NCBI RefSeq assembly: GCF_008831285.2
Contig: NC_045150.1
Location: 2,058,001 to 2,122,000 of the forward strand
Direction of reading: 5' to 3'
Origin: Nymphaea colorata
Taxonomy: Eukaryota; Streptophyta; Magnoliopsida; Nymphaeales; Nymphaeaceae
DNA length: 64,000 nucleotides
Every line of letters begins with the position of its first letter. Position 1 is the first letter of the stretch. A model generated the notes under the pieces. That model saw only the letters and a list, made by a program, of their open reading frames with translations. It searched no databases and was not told the DNA's origin. A program made the translations under genes and the position numbers. Shown here piece after piece: positions 21,763-32,989 of this stretch.

Positions 21763-21867
21763 CTCTTCTCTCTCTCTCTCTCTCTCTCTCACAAACACAC
21801 ACATATGTATATATATATTCAGCCGAACAAACCCGTCTGTCGATCTCAATCGTCTATCTGAGACGAA

Positions 21868-21934
<67 letters not shown>
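21763..21934. repeat. (CT)n and (TA)n microsatellites in the leader of the O-fucosyltransferase-like gene
   Basis: CT runs (21763-21790, 21868-21892) and a TA run (21892-21934) separate and flank two identical 53-bp blocks. They are the probable recombination substrate for that duplication. Confidence 0.85.
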
Positions 21935-21939
<5 letters not shown>

Positions 21940-21987
21940 GCCGAACAAACCCGTCTGTCGATCTCAATCGTCTATCTGAGACGAATC
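21817..21987. repeat. Exact 53-bp direct repeat flanking microsatellites, upstream of the O-fucosyltransferase-like gene
   Basis: The block at 21817-21869 is repeated without change at 21935-21987, starting ATTCAGCCGAACAAACCCG and ending GAGACGAATC. It lies about 180-350 bp upstream of the start codon at 21636, in the probable promoter or 5' leader (the gene runs right to left). The duplicated unit is the 53-bp block plus its CT/TA tail (period 118 bp). Confidence 0.92.
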
Positions 21988-24000
21988 GCTTTCCCCGACT
22001 CCCGCAGCCCCTCATCATCCGCCTCCCTCGACGCGATTGAGCTCTCCCCGGAGTCCCGTTCCTCCACCCTCTCATCTCTCCCTCTGCTGCCCATGTCCCC
22101 TCTACCGCCGGCCGTCCCTTTCCCCTCCTTCTTCTGACCATCTCTCCTTCTCTGTTACCCTCCCCCACCTAGCACGGGTGCCCTACCACCTTCCCCTCCC
22201 TCTGCTACCCATCTCCGCTTCCCTCTTCCCATCCCCCTCCTCGCACGGGTGCTCTTCCACCGTCAACGTAGCGCACGACCGGCGTCTCTTTCACTTGGTA
22301 AATGCTGTAATTTTTGTTTCCTCCCCTTCCACCAAGGATTGCGCGCACATTCTTTTTTTTTTTTCACTCTTCACCGTTCTTCACAGCTGTTCTTTTTTTT
22401 CTTTGACATTGTTGCTGATAATTCATGATTTTTTCACCTTCGTCCCACATAGTTTTTGTCCTTCACTGCCTGTGGCTAAAAGGTCGTTCTTTTCTGCTAG
22501 GGCAGTTTTCTGTCTATCTATATTCTCTAAAGAATCATGTGAATTGCTTACTAGTAGTAGTAAAACTGGCAAATATTGCTGTATCTGACAAGTGTAGATC
22601 TTACCATGCTCGCTGAGTCACCAACACCTTCAAATCTTTCATTAAGCTAAAACATCAAGTGGCATGAGAAATGACTTGAAGGAACTGAATGTTCTTTTGT
22701 GCCTTTGACATCAGTTACATGCTTGAGTTGGTTGAATGTTGTTGCTTGATCTTAACTTGCTAAATCCTTTATGTTCTTTAGACAAGTGTGGATAGACCCT
22801 CCCAAATTTTGCAAGTCCAGAAGGAGCGCTCTTTCAGAAAGATATTAGAATGTCTACTGTTAATTGAGGAGGAGGATGATTAATAACATGTTGTATAAGA
22901 AGAAATATGACTGTTGCCAGCCTATGTAATGTTGAAAGATCAAAAAAGGCTTCAGGGGCATACTATTTAACAAGGCTCTTGGCATATATTTGTCCCGCTT
23001 TTTGCTGAATATATAGGGATATGAATCACAATCTGATTGGTAAATGTTCTTTATGGAAAACCTCTCATGGTTCCTATACTTCGAAATTCTAGAGAGCAGC
23101 TTTTAAGTTTTTGCGTGAAATCCATTGACTGTTATCTACACCCTAAGCATCAAGTTGGTATGCAAGTTGAATTTCCATACTTATGGACAATTTCTCTTGT
23201 TTTTCTGTTGTAGGCAACCTGCTTAAGGCTATTACTTGAACTGATAGACTGTACGCTTTTTCTGTCTGAAGTTCAAAAACAGCTGAACAGGTATGGTTTG
23301 GAAATAAACCTCAACATTCAGGCAAGTTTTGAACATTATTTTCCTCCGTTCAGAAAAACTATCTGACTCCCTTAACGTTGATTTGTATCATGAAGCTCTT
23401 CGTGTAACTAGACCTTCCATGATTTGTTTATTTGATTGACTGGATCAAGTTAATCTTAGTACCTGCTGGCTGACTTGGCCATTTGTAAATAACACTCACT
23501 TTTATTTGGAACCTTCTAAGTTCTATACTTTATCTGGGACTGTGTATACGTATTCAAATTTGATGTTTTTTCTGTCTGCATTTTAGAAGTCATCCTGCAT
23601 TCTTTGTAACATTCCATGCATGATGGATGGAATTTTTTTTTATACCACTCCAGATGGATTGGCATCTTTAATGTCAATCCTTCTCAATCTGTATGTAGCC
23701 AACATCGTGACCAATTAGTCAATGATTCCATATGACATACTTTCATCTGTTTAAAGTGGCCATGTTTATTATCATATAGTAGCATCATACAAGATTCCAC
23801 TCCCTTGAAAGCAATATAGTAGCATTAGCATAATGGAAAATATGTTTGCCATTGTTCTCCAAGCATACTATTATGTTCTACTGGAGTCCGATGTCTTAAA
23901 TCTTCAAGTGTTTATTTCTATTACCAGCACTATTTTGTTGCGGGTGCACAAGTTTATGCATGGGTGTTATGCAAGTCATGGATTAGTTATCGAGTTCTTT
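21988..24000. other. Intergenic region between O-fucosyltransferase-like and C2 genes
   Basis: The part next to the O-fucosyltransferase-like gene (21990-22290) is C/T-rich and is probably promoter DNA; its long Pro/Ser open frame looks like base-composition bias. A CACTTG|GTAAAT donor-like site at 22298 and an intron-like T-rich stretch follow, which could belong to a divergent non-coding transcript. From 22650 to 24000 I see ordinary AT-rich DNA and nothing recognisable. Confidence 0.4.
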
Positions 24001-27000
24001 CTAATCAACAGCTTCCCTTCTTGATGCGCCTGATGCACCTGTCAGCATGTAGGAACTTCTTTCCTTGTAAAACTTTCTCCAAGTTATATCCCAGAAGTCC
24101 AGAAGCGTTTTGATACTAAATCTTGGCTGTCTTTCAAGCATCCTGAAACTCTTTTCATCTGCTTTAGCACTGTTTACCTGGAAATTTGAAAGAAACAAAA
24201 AAGATTCCTTGGTGAAAAAGCCATGATTAAGCTAACTTGTTTTGGGTGGACTCTTTCCCTCTCTGGGGCACACTCACACACAGGCGCACTTGTTTGATGC
24301 ACATGAGCACACTCCATATATTTAGCTTTGAAACCTCAGTTTATGAACGATTAATTTTTTGATGTGATAGCTAGCAAAAGTGCACAACCTTGTTTGAGGC
24401 GTCCAAGGTTTGAATGTCATTGGAGTCAAAATTCCAACTTGCCTGTCACGGAGAAAGGAAAAATCATTAACTAGAAGAGCCATGAGCAAAAAAGGAAGTA
24501 AAGTTAAAGAACAAGGTGGATCAAGCTCATGGAAGTTGTCTACATTAGCAGTGAATTTTAGACCAACTCTGATCACCCCATGGTAGCTGAGATCTTTCAG
24601 TACAACATTGTACGGAGCTGCTTTCACTTCCATGCTTCCTTTCTCATTGCCTTCTGTGATGATCCCTCCTAAATGTATCCTGTAATCCATTATGTTGACA
24701 GTTGCAATATAAAATTATAATATAACCTTTCATCCAACTTCCTGATGACAGACAAGGTAATAAAACTGATAGTTCTCTGTCTACGAATTCTGTATCTCTT
24801 GTACGTATGACTTTTTGCTAGAGCATGTGAAGTATTGCCTTCTTCAATCCCTTGGCAGCTTCAAGTTGACTGATAAGATTAACAGCCTTAAGAGTCTGTA
24901 TCCAAGAACTTGCTGGACACTATTCTAGCAATGTTAAGAATAAGATGTGGGCTTTCAGTAGGAAATTCCTTCAGTCTTTGCGGAAGGAAATTGCTTGTCT
25001 TTTAAGAATGGACTATAAGTTTATCCATCTGTATCGTACTGTTCCTGGGAATGTCTTCATTTGGTGCAGGAGGGCTTATATTCTTATGTGCAGATGAGCC
25101 ACTCTGCGAACCTAACACCTCTGTGGACATAGGAGCCCTGATGGAACAATAATTGATATGGCGATCCATTCCTGTAAGAAATGGTCAAAGAGGAGAGGGA
25201 AACAACTAGGAAAGTGGATCACAACCTTTTCTCAATGGAGAAAATTGCATTTTCTGGAGAATATATTTGGTTAAAGAGAAAAACAACTAGGAAAAGGGGA
25301 TCGCAGCCCTCTCAACAGAGAGAAGAGCATCTTCTTGAGAATGTCTGGTAAGCTGTTTTGGGGCAGATTCATATAATACTAACACGCTGTTTCTAATGCC
25401 AAACGTCCCTTTAGATGATCATGCCTTTTTGTTTTGAAAATTTCAGGCCCTTTGAAACATGGATTTTAGTTTCTTGCGAGTTCTCCCTCACCGGGATATT
25501 GATGTCAACGTGGAATCATTTAACCAACCAAAAGCTAAATTAATAGGAAGAGAGGACAATTACAATGTTTCTCCAACGCAGGTCTTTGCGAAATTGTCAG
25601 CATCCATAATTCTCAAGGCAAGCTTGTGTGCATGCCCTTCATCCAAGCCTGTAATTTTGATCTTGAATTTCTCATTCCACCTTGCGGCCTTGCTTTTCAC
25701 TGCGTGTAGAGTTGACAAAAGGCTGTGTTTGTAACAAAGAAGATATGCGAGTAACATTAACTGCAAACAATCACTTAAATCTTTAATCAGCACAACTCCT
25801 TGTGCTTGATTCAGCAAGGTACTTGAGAACGCTTACATTGAACAACTTTGCTTTTCCATGCCTGGTCACCATATTGGATCACAACATAAAGATCGCATGT
25901 CCCTATTAATTAAAGCCCAAAAAAGAGAGAATTAACTTTAATAAAGATAAGAACATAAAGTTATCATAAACAAATACACTCGCACTAAACCGACATTCAG
26001 AGTTAAAGGAATCATGAACACGGACAAGAGAGCAGTTGAGTGGAACTAGTGGTAGTGAATGAACTGGTAGGTGATCCATCAGAGTATATATATATATATA
26101 TATGTACATTTCCTAAAAGGATCCTCATCGAGAACCTGAAGAAGAAAATGAATTTTCTGCTCGTCGATTATTTCAAATCATTTACGCACTAATAATCTTC
26201 AAGTTCACTTTCTGTATTTCAAATCATTTACGCACTAATAATCTTCAAGTTCACTTTCTGCATATTCTTATGCATCATGCATACATCTTTGTAACCTTTA
26301 AAGACGGGGAACCTGCTGATGGGCTGGGGCGCAGACGTCGATGTTGTTAAAATCGTTTTTGGATCAAACCGGCGAGCAATATGATTCAGAAAATCGGTTG
26401 AACGGAATTAGAGTCATTTGTGTGAGATCCCAGACTACGAGGACAACACGAGTCCCACAAAATTGATTGTTAAGATATTTTCTCATGGAATCTAACCGTA
26501 TAGATATGATGCTCAAAATGTTTTATGGGAAATACATACTAAATTAATCATTTTTTGAGTTTAAAAATGTTTTTAAGTAAATAAAACAAAATCAATAGCT
26601 CTTAATAGCATCAAAATTTTTACTGTAGGAGAGTAAATATTTTTCATAAAGACAACATGAATTAAACATGTTCTCTATTAAATTAGTAGTTGTAATTTGT
26701 AAATATGTTACAATGTTCATATGCTGTTTAAAATGCTTTTAAACAAGAATTGAAGAGGTCTGGCTTTTGTTTTAGAATTAAGAGGCTTGGGATATACCAA
26801 TTTTCATGTATGTTTGTATATAAACTTTTGGGGTTTACCAACTTTTGTGTGTGGGCGATCTTGAGCTTCAACCAATCACGACCATCTGGTTCAATGCATC
26901 AGGCGGTTGTGACGTTATGAGAGGCCCGAGGGTTTCTCTGTCCAAACTTGTTGGATGGAGAAATCCACAAATTCTATACATAGGAGGTCTGTTTTAATTT

Positions 27001-27330
27001 TGAGGCCGATTCTCATAGATTTTAACACCACCACATTAAACAGAGCGCCATAGGAGCTTTTGAAATATAATTTCAAACTAATTATAATAAGATCAAATTA
27101 ACTGAATAGTTTCTTTTTTACTGATGAAATAATTTTGCTGGGCAATTTGAGGGCGATGCTTTGGGTTTGTAAGTCCATGAACATTGAATCAACTATACCA
27201 AAAACGATAACGCAGATCTGTGAGGGGGAGAGAGAGAGAGAGAGAGAGAGAGAGTACCCAGAAAATGTGGTTTCTTCAAGCCTTCAGCATCAACGAGAAG
27301 CACCTCTAAAACTCCACCGTGCAGTTCCAT
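24001..27330 (-). CDS. Small C2-domain protein, elicitor-responsive/16-kDa phloem-protein type (195 aa, 5 exons)
   Basis: This is a single C2 domain, a Ca2+/phospholipid-binding fold used in plant membrane and stress signalling. Exons (minus): 27258-27330, 25837-25902, 25564-25699, 24544-24679, 24001-24177; phases agree at every junction. The N-terminus starts MELHGGVLEVLLVDAEGL, the usual first strand. It continues CDLYVVIQYG, then WNEKFKIKI, RIMDADNFAKTCVGE and YNVVLKDLSYHGVIRVGLKF, the order of strands in rice and Arabidopsis ERG-like proteins. Loop aspartates (CDLY, MDAD) are partly kept, so Ca2+ binding is plausible but reduced. The last exon adds ~58 basic residues (VNSAKADEKSF... to SRREAVD), which is less certain; reading through exon 4 instead would end at 24322. 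The ATG at 27330 opens the domain; an in-frame upstream start at 27414 would only add leader-like residues. Confidence 0.78.
26171..26260. repeat. Exact 46-bp tandem duplication in C2-gene intron 1
   Basis: The unit at 26171-26216 is repeated directly at 26217-26260, starting TTTCAAATCATTTACGCAC and ending TTCACTTTCTG, with no mismatch over 44 bases. It is a very recent duplication. Confidence 0.93.
27217..27255. repeat. (GA)n microsatellite at the intron 1 donor of the C2 gene
   Basis: About 15 GA units end two bases from the splice junction (position 27257). On the gene strand the intron therefore starts GTACTCTCTCTCT. A pyrimidine run so near the donor is unusual but should not block splicing. 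Confidence 0.8.
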
Positions 27331-27419
27331 TGTAGCGGAAAGATTGAGAGGGAGAGGGAAACAGAGAGGCCCATTTATTAATACCCAGCTTCTTAATGCG
27401 CAGGGAAACGGCAATGTGA

Positions 27420-28500
27420 GTTACGAGCTTCATAAAAGCATGCGTTCAACAATTTCACACGGCTGTGCCAACCGCCAGCACAAGAGCGTCTCGGTCGTCC
27501 CAAGCCGAGTCAGTGACTGAGCCACTTTTCCGAGTCAGTGTGACTACTGCCGGAAGACACGGCCGCCAATGCCATTGACTGGTTGACTCAGGACACACAC
27601 TGATACGGTCAATTCGACCGATCCTCCCCTCTTTTGTGTTAGAACTGCAACTACCGATACGTCTCGGAAGTGACGAGTCTGCAATGTAATTACGAAAAGT
27701 GAAGTCCGTTGGAACTCCCACCGACATGAATTTTGCGGTTTCAACTTTAACTGCCCCCTAAACGACTGTAAATTTTGCGACACTAAAAGCTGTTTTCAAT
27801 GTTGCATTCCATGGCTAAAAATTATGATCAATCAAACTGCTGCCACCAAATTGCACCATTTGTGATGGTTTTTAGCGTCGCAAAATATAGAAAAACATCC
27901 GGTCATAAAGATTGGTTGGCTCATTTTAATTTCAATAAGTGGTATCAACTATCAAAGCCATGTTGAAGAGAATATACAGTGGTGTTGGCAAATAACTCTG
28001 TAGCTGATCTTTGTCAACTTCAAGTGTTAATTTTTTATGCCAAGGCTATGATTTTTTGGAGACTAAAAATAAAGACTCAGTTTGCCTCACAAGAGACCTG
28101 TGAGATCGTCCAAAGCAGTTATGAAGAAAACGCAAATGATGTGATTCTTGATGGACATCAGGGAAACTTGAAAAATATTCAAGAGTAACAAGAAAAAAGA
28201 CACAATTGCACTTTTATATATCTCCATCTAGCTTGAGGTAAGTGACGCAATCTCTCCATGGGTTATAAATGCAACTTCATCCTAGAATATATTAAAAAAT
28301 GAATTCTAAAACTCCAAAAAGTTCTTTGTTAAAAGTTTGCTGCAGAAGTAGAATTAAAGAGTGTTTATCAACAGTTCTTTTTTAGATCACACGAGTTATG
28401 ACAATAAAATTAAAGAAAAAAAATAGTTGAAAGAATTTTCAAATGTTTGCTGCAGATGTAGATTTTCAAAAGTTTGCTGCAGATGTAGAATTATGTCTTG
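27420..28500. other. Intergenic, upstream of the C2 gene
   Basis: The first ~350 bp are less AT-rich, with CCAAGCCGAGTCAGTGAC and CGAGTCAGTGTGAC half-repeats (27499-27544) that could be promoter elements. The rest is AT-rich. Short motifs with TTTGCTGCAGATGTAGA recur at about 28337, 28446 and 28468. No gene is recognised. Confidence 0.4.
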
Positions 28501-28535
28501 GCTGCTTTCATAAAAAAACTAAAAGATTTATCAAC

Positions 28536-29146
28536 TCTATCATTACAAGAATTGACGAGGGCACTTGAAGCACATGAGAAGTGGGTTGCATGGATTGATT
28601 GAGCATGCATTCCAAGCAAGACTTGATGTTGATAAAGAAAAAAATATATCCGACAAAGAATATCAATTTCCAAAAGGAAGAAAACAAAGGCTCACAAAAG
28701 GTCGCAATAAATGGAAAAGTCATGCACAATGAAGAGAACATAAGTAATGAGAAAAATACTATCATGTATGCAAAAGATTTTGGGCGTGAGTATGAAGAAT
28801 GTAGGTTCAGATGCGCGAGATGCCAAATACCAAAGTCACTATCTATCATTATAAGAATTGACATGATCTCCTGAGGCACCTGAGAAGCAGATTGCATGGA
28901 TTGAGCCTCGAAAAAATTGAACATGAATTATGAGCAAGATTTGACATTGATAAACAAAAAAAATATCTGAGTATCAATTTCCAAAAGGAAGAAATCAAAG
29001 GTTTACGAAAGTTGCGATAATGGGAAAAGTTGTTCTACAATGAAAACAATATAGTAACTAAAAAAAAAACTGTGTATGCCAAAAATCTAGGTATGAGTCT
29101 TAAAAATGTAAATTAAGATCCACAAGATGTTGAATACCAAATCACT
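28536..29146. repeat. Two-copy tandem repeat, ~307-bp unit, diverged
   Basis: The unit at about 28536-28842 is repeated at about 28843-29146. Shared landmarks in order are CTATCATTA.AAGAATTGAC, GATTGCATGGATTGA, ATCAATTTCCAAAAGGAAG, GGAAAAGT and GAATACCAAA.TCACT. Open frames are broken in both copies. It may be a decayed transposon coding region duplicated in place. Confidence 0.75.
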
Positions 29147-29744
29147 CTAAAAGTGACTACTGGTTTTAAGAAAAGTATGAAACCAATTTCTCAAAAAATG
29201 AAGAAGACAAAGATTAATTGTTTTCTCTTGCATGTATGATGAGCATAGCAAATTGATATGCGGTACGAAGAGAACAATTGTGGAAGCCCCATGACTAGAA
29301 TTAAAAAAATGGCTTGTCAAACTAGCACTATTGTTAATATAATAAGCGATGAAAAATCTAAAAGTGATTTTGAATTTCATTATTTCATATCTTTTTTTGC
29401 AATTACAAATTAATGGAAATGTTAAAATATTTGTAATTAGTTTTAGAGTTAATATGCAAAATATATTATGTAGGGGCCATTGATGTGTGTGTAAATGGGA
29501 GATTAAATTGAGTAACTTCTTGAAAAAGCTTTAGGAAATTCAACGAATTGGATCCATTAATTTGAAAATATATTTTAATTGGAAAAATAAATGTGTACTT
29601 TTGTCAAACACAAATAAAGCTATAAAACAAGAACGTTGGAAAAAAAAAGTTCTAGCTAGACTGGCACAACATTTGAATTATAATTATATCCAAATAGTAG
29701 AAAAGTAACCAATAATAATTATTAAAGTAAACGTTCTCCCACTT

Positions 29745-29921
29745 TCAACCGGAGAGCTTCCCGTTAATATAGCTTTCCTTGAGATTCTGCAATGCTTTCA
29801 GCATCCCATCTTCATCCTGGTTTGAGTATTTCAAGCACATATAATTAAGCCTCTGCAAGAGTCGGTAAGCCAACCAAATTGGATGATATTGTATGCACTT
29901 ATCTTCCATTCTCAAAGTTTC
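29745..29921 (-). pseudogene. Orphan C-terminal exon of an unidentified plant gene
   Basis: On the minus strand a clean acceptor (AATTTGACAG) is followed by 58 sense codons and TGA. It starts ETLRMEDKCIQYHP, passes through IWLAYRLLQRLNY and ends LKESYINGKLSG. The composition and helix pattern look like a true protein end. I do not recognise the family and found no matching upstream exon up to 30700. It is either a gene fragment moved by a transposon or the last exon of a gene whose other exons I missed. Confidence 0.4.
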
Positions 29922-30251
29922 CTGTCAAATTGGCGGCTGTAGTTTGTAAATAAATTTCATAAATTAAAGTTGCATCTGAGTTCGAAATTTCTGAATACTT
30001 GTCGGAATTGAAACCAGATTCCATTTTGTGCTCTGCAACACCAAATTGCACTGGAACTGCCTATAATTCAGAATCTCGGACGAACCCTGGGATACAGAAA
30101 CACCTCTAATTTACATTTCAAGTCAGGAAATACCATGCAATGGAATCCAATTCCACAAAATTCTCTTACTGAGAACTAGTCAGCTAATGTAGGAATTGGA
30201 CCCAAACCAAGCTTGCTAAATCCTCCAAAAGCTGTCAAATGGATACATCAA

Positions 30252-30395
30252 TAGTGGGATAGTACTCCTGAAGGCCTGTTGCGTATTGACCTTGTTTCCA
30301 TGGAAAGGTTAATTCACATCCCACCAGACTCCAAAGGGAAAATGGAGGACTCTTTAGCCAATCTGGTGCTAAGGCGGAAATGGGAAACGATCTGA
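30252..30395 (+). mobile_element. Possible retroelement RNase H tail fragment
   Basis: A short frame ends at TGA 30393-30395 and contains LIHIPPDSKGKMEDSLANL. It resembles the plant retrotransposon RNase H motif 'hIPRxxNxxADxLAxL'. Upstream it is closed by a TAG at 30252. This is one motif in a broken context, so the call is weak. Confidence 0.3.
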
Positions 30396-30694
30396 TACTG
30401 ATAAAACACGGTATTCTGAATATCTAAATCAGAAGCTATTCCTGGGAACAAGTAAAGAGGCAACGATCAATTGAATGGTGAGGATAAAAGAAACAAATAT
30501 AAGGATAATGGAATGGAGAAATCCATATCATATCCGAAAATCATATAAGGATTTATGAGGAGTTGCGGCATTAAGCCCAGTCTATCAGAAATAATATCTG
30601 AACACAAAGATACACATCCACTTGCCGAAACATAGAGTTGCGGGACAAAACCCAAGTCTCTATGAACACAGATTTATACTAACAAGACTCCAAC

Positions 30695-30946
30695 TTGCAG
30701 GTACTGAAGAATGAGGTCCTTAACCTCAAAGAGAAAGTGGAAGTATTAAAAACACAAATAACTAAACTTATGTCCTTTGTGAGAGATGTACAAAAACAAC
30801 TGAAGAAGGATCAGACCCAGATCCAGACAGAATCTAAAAAGGACCAGTCCCAAACCCAAATAGAAGGAGCCCAGACCCAGAGGAAAATCCGCCCGCACAA
30901 ACAAAAAATCAAACTAAACCCATATTCTTCAAAAACCATAACCTGA
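30695..30946 (+). other. Unidentified coiled-coil ORF fragment
   Basis: After a possible acceptor (CAACTTGCAG, ending at 30700), about 80 codons are open. The first half has heptad spacing (VLKNEVLNLKEKVEVLK). The second half is Gln/Lys/Thr-rich (KKDQTQIQTESKKDQ) with two near repeats of the KKDQ-Q unit. It has no ATG near its start. It could be a gag-like or other transposon relic. No function is assigned. Confidence 0.25.
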
Positions 30947-31139
30947 ATGCTTGGTTTTATATGAGATTTTCTGTTCTAGATCTGGTTTCTTGATTCAAAA
31001 CGGATGGTTAATTGGACCTGTTTATTCAGCTCAGTGATTGGTTTCACATGAAATTTCCTAATCAAAACCGGGTCACTTTGAAACCTTGCAGTTCTTTGGA
31101 CCTGCTTATTTCACATGGGATACGGATCCTAATTTATTG

Positions 31140-32985
31140 GATAAAGGTTTTGTAAACGCATTAAATCAATGAAATATTCGAATACGAACATCCTTCTTAA
31201 TCCTGTAGTTGAGGAAATATATTTATTTTTAAAAAATTTCCAGCGTAACAAAATGCAGATTTTTTTTTTGACCGTTAAGGGCCAGTTTGATGGCATGGAA
31301 GAATTTAACGTGGTAAATTTACCATGGTAAATTTTTCTAGAAGGCAAACAAAAAAAAAGAAAAAGAAGCAAGAAAAGAAAAAAGAAAATCAATGACAAAA
31401 GAAAGCAAGACAAAAAAAAGTGCCTTCCAAGGGATCAAGGACATGAAGGCTGAAGTCTCTAGCATTGATTGTAGATCCTTTGTGGGCGAATGATTCAAAG
31501 TTAATATCCGCTCCTTTTCTTTGGTTTCCTATGAAGCTGAGAACAATTTCTTTATTCTCATACCTTGAAAATGGAAAGAAATCCCTTCATGAGATTTGAT
31601 AGCATCGGTGCGATTCCAAATCCTAATACTTCATCGAATACTTTAGGTAAAAGAAGGTTATGTCTTTTGCACACAACATGCACTAAAAGCCTATGGTGAA
31701 AAAATTTGAAAAGAATAAGCCATTTCAAAGTTCAATTCTTTGCAAAGAAAACTTGACGTCTTTTGCTGTATTCCTAATTGGTGAGTATACGAGGCAATAC
31801 TATTTTAGTTGAGGTTTGGTCCTATTGTTGAATGTCAACCTGGTTTAGAGTCCTTAGACTTTGAGACCCATGTTCAATATTTATTTATGGTCATGCTTAG
31901 TTTGAGTCCGTTTTATGAAGTGCGTAAGTTGGTCAGAGTACTTATTGTGTATACTCTAGCATAGTAGGGACATGGGTTAAAGTAGTGTTGTGGTTCCATG
32001 CTTGTTTGAATCTTAATTATAGTAGTTCTTGTTTGATTGTTAATTGTCGTGTTCTTTTCATTGAGCATTTGATTCTGTTTAAAACCATGTAGCTAAGTTG
32101 CACATGTCCTAGCTATACCGAGGTATGGTTCAGAAGAACTGTGAATGTTGGAGTTGTTAAACCTTGGTATTGATTTAATGTGTTTGTTGGTCTTCACTAG
32201 GACTGTCCGAAGTTAGAGCATATGCTTATTGATTGTATTTTTTAAGGCCTGAACCAAGTTAGTTAGCTGAATTATTTTTTCATCACTTGTTCACTGAACT
32301 TATGTATGTATTTATGTTCTTAAGGTGTTGCTGGTTTTGATAGTCTGGTTTTTAGTTTAAGATAGTTCAGATTTTTTATTGATCTGAGTATTATACTTTG
32401 CCAAGTTGAATTGTCTAATAGTGCTTTTGATCGGTTTGGTTTCAAATTTTATAGAAAGTTAGTTTCTAAACCATCATGAAGCATCTCTTGTTTGAACTTT
32501 GCCTGAAGAGAATTTCTTTTCTGTTTGCCTTTTTTGGGGTGTGTACTAAGTGCTCAGTTACTGTTTATCACTTTATTGTTCTTGGGTAATAGGTTAGTCC
32601 TGTTGATGGAATAACATTGGGAGTTGCAAGATCCTGGTGATATGATTGAGCAAGTGAAGGGATTTTCCTATTCTGCTTCTTCTCTTCTTGGCACAAATCT
32701 TTGCTTTCCTCTTCTGGCTGCTGATGATGAATATGGAAAACATAATACTGCGGAAAACCGATAGAGTGCTAGTCCAGAAAAAAAAAATCATGGTGGCAGA
32801 TCTCACTGGCATCACCTAGAGTTCGTGGTCTTGATGTACTGAGGTAGTCTTATATTTATATGTTTCTTGTAGTTGCTAGCTACATTTTGCTAGTAAGAGA
32901 ACTTATTGGAACTATAGGCACCACAGCAACGATATCAGTGGCACATTTTCATGAACTGATAAAGGATCTTAAATAAATAAAAAGT
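31140..32985. other. Gene-poor region
   Basis: AT-rich DNA. A stretch near 31276-31340 starts AGGGCCAGTTTGATGGCA and carries the half-palindrome TGGTAAATTTACCATGGTAAATTT, which looks like the end of a DNA transposon. I found no partner end. Otherwise nothing recognisable. Confidence 0.35.
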
Positions 32986-32989
32986 TGGT

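Noticed and set aside
21854-22168. 104-codon minus-strand Arg/Gly-rich ORF
   Set aside because: It is the complement of the same C/T-rich region and runs through (TA)n and (CT)n microsatellites. No conserved features.
22037-22588. 183-codon plus-strand ORF, Pro/Ser/Leu-rich
   Set aside because: It follows from C/T-rich promoter sequence and shows no domain. The second half runs into T-rich intron-like DNA.
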